Below are positions 58,799 to 64,000 of a DNA stretch of 64,000 nucleotides, piece after piece (the first letter of the stretch is position 1; the number at the start of each line of letters is the position of its first letter). The notes beneath the pieces were generated by a model that saw nothing but the letters and a program-made list of their open reading frames with translations, was not told where the DNA came from and did no database searches. Origin of the DNA: Aestuariirhabdus sp049985285 (lineage in GTDB: Bacteria > Pseudomonadota > Gammaproteobacteria > Pseudomonadales > Aestuariirhabdaceae); NCBI RefSeq assembly GCF_049985285.1, contig NZ_JBNIEU010000002.1, forward strand, positions 1,116,001-1,180,000. Reading direction: 5' to 3'. The position numbers and the translations under genes were made by a program.

Positions 58799-59662
58799 CT
58801 ATGGGGTGCTGAGAAATGCTTGCCTGACTTTGTGCATAACGAACCGGGTTAGGGGGTTTCGGTAGCCCCCGGGTCGCCACGTGTGGTTAACCCTGTTGAT
58901 AAATGGATCGTACTGAAGCCCGTGGGGCGCGGCCAGTACCCGGCCCCTGCCGGTAAGAATTTTAAGCGCCTGAGTAGCAGCGACGCCGGCACACATTTCG
59001 CAGCCCATTATGGTAGAGGGGCCTTTTCTCGCTTCAAGATCAACACGTGAAGGGTCAACTAGATAGGATGCGTGGGCCATGGAGGGAGCGAGACCAACAA
59101 AAAATCGTAATGATTTTTCGGTTTCAGATTGGCCTTTAAATCCAAAATACTGCTCGAAGCTTGTACGTTTTGGCATAAAAACCAGCGTGGCGGCGCCTGT
59201 CCCCAAAGGTGCCGCAGTAACTGCGGGGATATGGTGCTGATAACAATGGTGAAATACCAGCTCGCGTGCGTCGAAGGCAAAAAAATCCAACCCATCTATA
59301 TAGAGATCCACCTTCAAAAAAAAGTGTTCGAGATTGTGTCGGTTGACGCCTTCATCAAACACCTTGATGTCGAGTTCGGGGTTAATATCCAGCGCCATCG
59401 ATCGTAAGGTGTCCGCTTTTTTCTTGCCGTAGGTGCTGGTGCGGGCTCCCGCTTGTCGGTTTGTATTCTCTACTCCAAACTCGTCAAAATCGGCAATATG
59501 AAAGTGGCCTATACCCAGTCGAACCAATGTAAGAAGATGAGCACCACCAACGCCTCCCATGCCGGCGATTGCCACCCGGGTATCTCTTAGTACGCTTTGC
59601 TCCTCTTCGGTTATCCAGCCTATGTTGCGGGAAAAAGCTGAAGCGTAGTCGAATGAATTCAT
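58799..59662 (-). CDS. ThiF/MoeB-family adenylyltransferase
   Basis: In this 287-residue protein the nucleotide-binding motif GMGGVGGAHLL (about 32-42) is followed by DFDEFGVENTNRQ, the ATP-binding Arg segment, and KKKADTLRSMALDINPEL. Only one CxxC pair is clear (CEMC, near residue 222), so the structural zinc site of classic MoeB/ThiF is reduced. The enzyme should activate a carboxylate by adenylation. It is 15 bp downstream of the acyltransferase gene on the same strand, so they form an operon, and it is convergent with the nitroreductase gene. Confidence 0.85.
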   Translation of the reverse strand: MNSFDYASAFSRNIGWITEEEQSVLRDTRVAIAGMGGVGGAHLLTLVRLGIGHFHIADFDEFGVENTNRQAGARTSTYGKKKADTLRSMALDINPELDIKVFDEGVNRHNLEHFFLKVDLYIDGLDFFAFDARELVFHHCYQHHIPAVTAAPLGTGAATLVFMPKRTSFEQYFGFKGQSETEKSLRFFVGLAPSMAHASYLVDPSRVDLEARKGPSTIMGCEMCAGVAATQALKILTGRGRVLAAPHGLQYDPFINRVNHTWRPGGYRNPLTRFVMHKVRQAFLSTP

Positions 59663-59677
59663 AAACGAATTGTCTTC

Positions 59678-60457
59678 CTAGGCGAAGTTAGCGCGCGGAA
59701 ATATTGATTTTTTACTCGATGGAGCCGCCAGTTGCTGAAAAACGGAATCCCGTATCGACCCGTAAAGTTCTGCCATCTCCGTGGTTAGGTGGCAAGTGAG
59801 ATCCTCTTTGGGAATAAAGTACAGCGCGCGTTCACCATGGTAATCCATAATATCGCTGCCTTGTTGAAACATTACACCAAAGCGCAATAAGTGGCGTGCC
59901 AGGCGGGGTTCCATCATCGCAAAAACGTAGTCGATACTTGCCAGGTCAACGATCGCCATCCCCGCGAGATAAAGCCCCATCGCGATGTGCGGAAAATGTC
60001 GTTTTTCTTCAGCGGTCGCCTGAGGGGCTCGAGCGGGAAGGGGGATAGCCGCTGTGGATTCGTCTTTTCTGCGTCGGAAAGAGGAGGGGACGGCCAAGCG
60101 GGAGGCTTCTCCATAGGAGACTGTATTTAAAATCGCGAGATCAAACTGATCCTTGGATATATGCTGGGCGCAATATTTCTCAAAAGGAGCCATTTGAGCC
60201 GAATCTACAGGATCTGGAATAACCAGTCGCACACAGCCAGCTGGAGTATTGGTTCGGTTGTGATAAATAAGACTATGAATAGAGTAACGATCGAAATCAT
60301 CACGCTCAACTTCCTCTGGCGACGAATCCTCCCACCCAAATTCACGTGCGAACACATCGTAACGGATGCGGAAAACCTCGGTTTGGAGCTCGGGAGTTAA
60401 CGCGAGTGCCACCCTGAAATAGCTGTTGAACTCTTCGCAGATGGACATTTTAGCCAT
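59678..60457 (-). CDS. PEP-CTERM/exosortase system-associated acyltransferase
   Basis: This 259-residue GNAT-fold protein belongs to the group linked to exosortase loci (TIGR03694). The start region EVFRIRYDVFAREFGWE resembles N-acyl amino acid and homoserine-lactone synthases, followed by SIHSLIYHNRTNTPAGCVRLV and EASRLAVPSSFRRR. It probably transfers a fatty acyl group to an amine or amino acid. It is first in a two-gene operon with the ThiF gene and divergent from a second member of the same family at 60648. Confidence 0.85.
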   Translation of the reverse strand: MAKMSICEEFNSYFRVALALTPELQTEVFRIRYDVFAREFGWEDSSPEEVERDDFDRYSIHSLIYHNRTNTPAGCVRLVIPDPVDSAQMAPFEKYCAQHISKDQFDLAILNTVSYGEASRLAVPSSFRRRKDESTAAIPLPARAPQATAEEKRHFPHIAMGLYLAGMAIVDLASIDYVFAMMEPRLARHLLRFGVMFQQGSDIMDYHGERALYFIPKEDLTCHLTTEMAELYGSIRDSVFQQLAAPSSKKSIFPRANFA

Positions 60458-60647
60458 TTCGCTACTCCGTTATTAAATCCAAACAACCTTATTAGTGAAT
60501 GATCTAAAAGGGTGCGCACTAAGTCACGTAGTCAATAACTAAAGGATGGTACTCTGACATTTGACGTACCTATTCAAGGAGAATAGCACAGGGAACTGTA
60601 AAAACTGGGGGCGGTTAGGTTAATTGGCTTAGGCTATTGGGGAAACA

Positions 60648-61298
60648 ATGAACAATCGGTTATATGAGGTGTTCGTAGCAGATACCGAATTTGCTAAAAC
60701 TATAAACTACCACGTGAGGTATCAGGTCTATTGCGAGCAAAAGCAATATGAAAGCCCATGTGATGAGTTTATAGACCAGGAGCGCGATGAGTGGGACGAA
60801 CGCTCGGTACATTTTATTGTTCGTGATCAGCTCAGTGGTGAGTGGTGTGCTGCACTCAGGCTTGTCAAACCCGTCACCGGATTGCAATTACCGCTGGAAA
60901 ATATCAGTAAAATTAATGAGGAGTGTATAAGGGGAAAACGTCATCAGGCGGTTGAACTCTCCCGCCTCTGTAAACCGAAATCGGGGTCTTATGAAAGTCT
61001 GGGAAAACGGACGGACGGAGAAGTTATTCAAGCGTTGGTCTCATCGGTTGCCAGATACTGCCACGATCACGGATACGATGAGTTGTTTTGCCTTACATCC
61101 CCCTCAATTGTTCGCCTGATGCCAAGGCGCTGGAAGCTAAATGCGGTTGGTCCTGCAGCAGAGCACCGAGGCCTTAGGCGGCCTTACTGGCTGGATATTG
61201 ACAGTATTTTAGATTTTTGTGACGAAAAAATGCCAGATGTAGGCTATAGGAATTTTTCCTGCGCGTTTGGCGGAAATGCCATGGCATCGGTATTTTGA
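60648..61298 (+). CDS. Second PEP-CTERM/exosortase system-associated acyltransferase
   Basis: This 216-residue protein is from the same family as the gene at 59678. It shows the core VRYQVYCEQKQYE, RSVHFIVRDQLSGEWCAALRLV and AVELSRLCKPKSGS. It is about 40 residues shorter than the first copy. Two divergent paralogues in one locus are notable and may use different acyl donors or acceptors. The gap upstream (60458-60647, A/T rich) must hold both promoters; I find no sigma-54 site. Confidence 0.83.
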   Translation: MNNRLYEVFVADTEFAKTINYHVRYQVYCEQKQYESPCDEFIDQERDEWDERSVHFIVRDQLSGEWCAALRLVKPVTGLQLPLENISKINEECIRGKRHQAVELSRLCKPKSGSYESLGKRTDGEVIQALVSSVARYCHDHGYDELFCLTSPSIVRLMPRRWKLNAVGPAAEHRGLRRPYWLDIDSILDFCDEKMPDVGYRNFSCAFGGNAMASVF

Positions 61299-61466
61299 TC
61301 GCGTTTTAGAATAAAAATAATTTGTATACTTCTTATTGTTGAGTGAAGAGCGTAAACGCACTTTATATTCAAAAGTTTCCGTAAAAAAGCCGCATAAAAA
61401 TTGCTGACTTCCGAATTGGGTATATAATTTTTTCTTAGCATCCAGCATCTAACGGAGTAGATCGAG

Positions 61467-62099
61467 ATGATAAGAAGAAATAGCCAACTTTTTGGCGTGG
61501 TGCTTTTCCTGTCCCTAGCGGCATGTAATTCGAATCCTCATCCTCCTTTGGATTCGGCAACGCTTTATGAGCCGATTACCACATCGCCTGCGGACTATCG
61601 TTATTTGATCGGTCCAGGAGATGATCTGGAAGTTTTCGTTTGGCGAAATCCAGAGGTATCGACAACCGTTACGGTTCGCCCTGACGGATTCATCACCACT
61701 CCTTTAGTAGAGGATGTCCCTGTCAGCGGTAAAACGCCGACAGAGGTTGCGCGTCTTCTGGAAAAGGAGCTATCCGCGTTTATACGAGACCCTCTGGTAA
61801 CCGTGATGACTCAGGATCACCTGGGACCGTTTAGTGAGCAGGTTCGCATTGTCGGTGAAGCGGAAACACCTGAATTCTTACCCTATGTCGAAGATATGAC
61901 CCTGCTTGACGTCATGATTGCCGTTGATGGGCTTACTGATTTTGCGGACGGGAATCGCGCAAGCATCGTGCGGGTGTCGGGCGGTGAGCAACGACAATAC
62001 GGTGTTCGCCTGGATGACCTGATTAAGGACGGTGATATCTCCGCGAACGTAAATATGTTGCCTGGCGATATTCTTATCATCCCAGAAACATTTTTCTAA
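61467..62099 (+). CDS. Exopolysaccharide outer-membrane export lipoprotein (Wza/EpsD-like)
   Basis: This 210-residue protein carries a lipoprotein signal peptide with lipobox LAAC (Cys19). The polysaccharide-export (PES) domain begins at YLIGPGDDLEVFVWR, followed by VSTTVTVRPDGFITTPLVEDVPVSGKT as the typical beta domain and a SLBB-like second half (VRIVGEAETPEFLPY). It matches the short XrtA-linked form (TIGR03027). It should form the outer-membrane channel for the polymer. The chain-length gene follows after 21 nt. Confidence 0.92.
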   Translation: MIRRNSQLFGVVLFLSLAACNSNPHPPLDSATLYEPITTSPADYRYLIGPGDDLEVFVWRNPEVSTTVTVRPDGFITTPLVEDVPVSGKTPTEVARLLEKELSAFIRDPLVTVMTQDHLGPFSEQVRIVGEAETPEFLPYVEDMTLLDVMIAVDGLTDFADGNRASIVRVSGGEQRQYGVRLDDLIKDGDISANVNMLPGDILIIPETFF

Positions 62100-62120
62100 G
62101 CTTGTCGCCAGGAGCACGTT

Positions 62121-63674
62121 ATGCAGGAAACACTCGACCTGCTGGTTAACTATGCTCGCGAATTTAAGCGGCGCCAGTGGTTCATTCTCATGTTAAGTGG
62201 TGCCCTTTGCCTGCTCGGTTGGTATGGGGTATCTCATGTGCCGGATAAATTCGAGGCAAATGCCAAGGTTTATATTGATACCCAAAGTATCTTGAGACCA
62301 CTACTCAGTGGTTTAACGGTGCAGGCCAACACAAAGCAGCAGGTAACGCTACTGGTCAAAACATTATTGAGTAAGCCTAACGTAGAGCGGCTGCTAAAAA
62401 TGGCAGATTTGGATGCAGGAACGAAAACCGAGCTGCAGTATAAAGATCTGGTACGTAGCCTTCAGAAGGAGATAACCTTAACGAAAGAGAGGCGCGACAA
62501 TATTTTTTCCATCCGCTACATGAGTTCTGATAAACAGGTTGCAAAAAGAGTGGTGGACTCCGTGCTGACCCTCTTTATGGAAAGTTCTGTTGGCGAAAAC
62601 CGGGAAGATACGATTAACGCCAAACGCTTTATCGATCAGCAGTTGGTCGAGTATGAAAACAGGCTGAAATCTAGCGAAGTAGAATTGATGAATTTTAAGA
62701 AGAAGCATCTAGGTATGATGCCATCCGACGGTGTTGATTATTATCAGAGGCTACAAGCGGCAAGTAGAAAGCTTGAAGAAGCCAGGCTACTACTTCAAGA
62801 GCTGGAGAGCGAAAGAGAATCTGTGGAGGACCAATTGGCCGGAATGCAAGAGGGAACGAGCATGAGGGTAACACCGTCAACCTATGTGTCTCCCTCTATT
62901 TCGACGAGATACGATGTTCGCGTTGCCAAACTTGAATCCCAGCTGGATGAGTTGCTGTTAAAGTACACAAAAAATCACCCCGATGTAAGGAATATGGAAG
63001 AACAGCTGGCAGTACTCGTTACAGCGCAAGAAAAAGAGCGGAAAGCCGCGATGAGGCACCAGCCTAAAGTCGTTCAGGGAGGTGCCGCCGGAGTCATCGG
63101 CGGGGTGGATTTGCACAACCACCTTAAGCTCGCGTTATCAGATCTAAACACCAAGATCGCCTCAATGGCTATCCGTCTAACTGCTTATGAGAAGGAGGAG
63201 CAGGAGCTCAAAGTTCTTGTTGATACCATCCCGGATATTGAAGTTCAGCTTGGTGAGTTGAATAGAGACTATGGAATTACAAAAAAACGCTATAACGAAC
63301 TACTGGCACGTAGAGAGTCTGTAGAGATATCGCGCAAAGCATCTCAGGATACAGATGATTTGCAGTTTAAAGTCATTGAACCCCCTGCGGTATCAGATAA
63401 ACCGAGTTGGCCTAATAGAACGATGCTTTTTTCATTTGTGCTGCCTGCATCTATCGGTGTTACATCGAGTCTGGCGCTGCTCCTGATTATTATTAACCCC
63501 CGAGTCATGTCTGCCAAATATGGGGCTGAAATAAGCGGGTACCCGGTAATCGGAAGCGTATCAATGGTCAGAAGCGCGGATGATATTCGTAAGGGAAGGT
63601 TTTTTCAGGCCCTCTTTTTTCTTCTTTTTGCGGCCTTAGTATTGGCTAACGTAATCGTCGCTATTAACCAGTAA
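62121..63674 (+). CDS. XrtA-associated chain-length determinant protein
   Basis: This 517-residue inner-membrane protein belongs to the polysaccharide co-polymerase family. The first helix is near 22-40 (FILMLSGALCLLGWYGV), followed by the Wzz domain, a long periplasmic coiled coil (about 170-345), a GNVR-like region (QLGELNRDYGITKKRYNELLARRES around 373-396) and a second helix near 435-455. A third C-terminal hydrophobic stretch is at 490-515. This matches TIGR03007. No kinase domain is fused; the separate kinase gene follows. Confidence 0.92.
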   Translation: MQETLDLLVNYAREFKRRQWFILMLSGALCLLGWYGVSHVPDKFEANAKVYIDTQSILRPLLSGLTVQANTKQQVTLLVKTLLSKPNVERLLKMADLDAGTKTELQYKDLVRSLQKEITLTKERRDNIFSIRYMSSDKQVAKRVVDSVLTLFMESSVGENREDTINAKRFIDQQLVEYENRLKSSEVELMNFKKKHLGMMPSDGVDYYQRLQAASRKLEEARLLLQELESERESVEDQLAGMQEGTSMRVTPSTYVSPSISTRYDVRVAKLESQLDELLLKYTKNHPDVRNMEEQLAVLVTAQEKERKAAMRHQPKVVQGGAAGVIGGVDLHNHLKLALSDLNTKIASMAIRLTAYEKEEQELKVLVDTIPDIEVQLGELNRDYGITKKRYNELLARRESVEISRKASQDTDDLQFKVIEPPAVSDKPSWPNRTMLFSFVLPASIGVTSSLALLLIIINPRVMSAKYGAEISGYPVIGSVSMVRSADDIRKGRFFQALFFLLFAALVLANVIVAINQ

Positions 63675-63699
63675 GTTTTTGACCCTGGAAACTGGATGT

Positions 63700-64000
63700 A
63701 TGGATACCATAGAGAAAGCATTACGCAAGGGCTCCGAAGGTAAAACACAATCTGCTACTTTGCCGCTATCAGAAGATTGCGGTATGCCCAAAGTTGAAGA
63801 TGGCACGGTTGAAAAATCTGTGTCAGGAGTCGGGTTGTCATCAAAAAACAAAAATGTTGAATACCCAAGAAATAAGCATGCCGAAACGAGGGCTGTTGTA
63901 CCCGGAGGTGCTGGCGGGATTAGTAGTGGTGATGATGTCGCTATATCTTCTGACAGCAAGATGGGAGATTTTATTACCATTAAAAATGAGCTATTAAAAT
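63700..64000 (+). CDS. XrtA-associated tyrosine autokinase (5' end only)
   Basis: The frame starts at ATG 63700 and is open to the window edge (100 codons seen). The start MDTIEKALRK is typical of the BY-kinase that partners the chain-length determinant in exosortase A loci. The remaining visible part is a hydrophilic, low-complexity N-terminal linker; the Walker motifs lie beyond the edge. It begins 25 nt after the previous stop. Its autophosphorylation controls polymer length. Identification rests on the N-terminus and position. Confidence 0.75.
   Translation, partial: MDTIEKALRKGSEGKTQSATLPLSEDCGMPKVEDGTVEKSVSGVGLSSKNKNVEYPRNKHAETRAVVPGGAGGISSGDDVAISSDSKMGDFITIKNELLK

Noticed and set aside
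60624..60648. Sigma-54 promoter before the second acyltransferase
   Set aside because: TGGCTT is present, but the -12 element reads ATTGG without the required GC.

Overview
This is a chromosomal window from a free-living, probably marine, gammaproteobacterium. The evidence is the housekeeping order SRP RNA-dnaX-ybaB-recR, the rnd-ycgL-ycgN operon, long-form QueF and a PA2817-like gene. There is also a PrsK/PrsR/PrsT plus PEP-CTERM/exosortase-type exopolysaccharide locus, as found in Cellvibrionales-like and related marine gammaproteobacteria. I cannot name the species from sequence alone.

Region 1 (1-3400) is accessory DNA next to a tRNA-Ser(GGA) gene. It holds a duplicated 5' tRNA fragment and a 180-bp tandem repeat whose unit folds into four consecutive hairpins, with a diverged copy at 2825. 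Between the repeat copies lie a ribbon-helix-helix remnant, a class II Fic AMP-transferase with a duplicated palindromic operator, and a truncated gene start. Region 2 (3400-13300) is metabolic. It has a periplasmic binding protein, a branched-chain 2-oxo acid dehydrogenase operon (E1alpha, E1beta, E2 with two lipoyl domains) behind a LiuR-like site, a Hanks-type kinase directly downstream, and a YdiJ-type FAD/Fe-S oxidase. Region 3 (13300-18800) has a patatin gene whose start region is frameshifted by a triple 7-bp repeat, and a translationally coupled PAS sensor kinase and REC-DUF3369-GGDEF-EAL regulator.

Region 4 (18800-41500) is mostly housekeeping. It includes 4.5S RNA, dnaX with a programmed -1 frameshift signal, ybaB, recR, an acyl-CoA dehydrogenase with a palindromic operator inside its promoter, rnd-ycgL-ycgN, oligopeptidase B, a VWA protein, cysK, a MoxR/VWA pair, and an HD-GYP protein with a very large insertion. 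Region 5 (41500-46500) carries an ABC-2 exporter, queF, a class III cyclase and a degenerate endonuclease V homologue.

Region 6 (46700-64000) is the left part of an exosortase A-type locus. PrsK and PrsR form a two-component system with a sigma-54 activator, and PrsT is a TPR protein. A sulfotransferase, a deacetylase-like protein and a GT2 glycosyltransferase follow. Then come a THxN-type PEP-CTERM protein with its own sigma-54 promoter, a split nitroreductase/ThiF pair, two exosortase-associated acyltransferases, and the export genes (outer-membrane lipoprotein, chain-length determinant, start of the tyrosine autokinase). PrsR probably drives the PEP-CTERM gene through that promoter. The nitroreductase-ThiF-acyltransferase group looks like a small-molecule or modification module embedded in the locus. 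The exosortase itself is not in the window.
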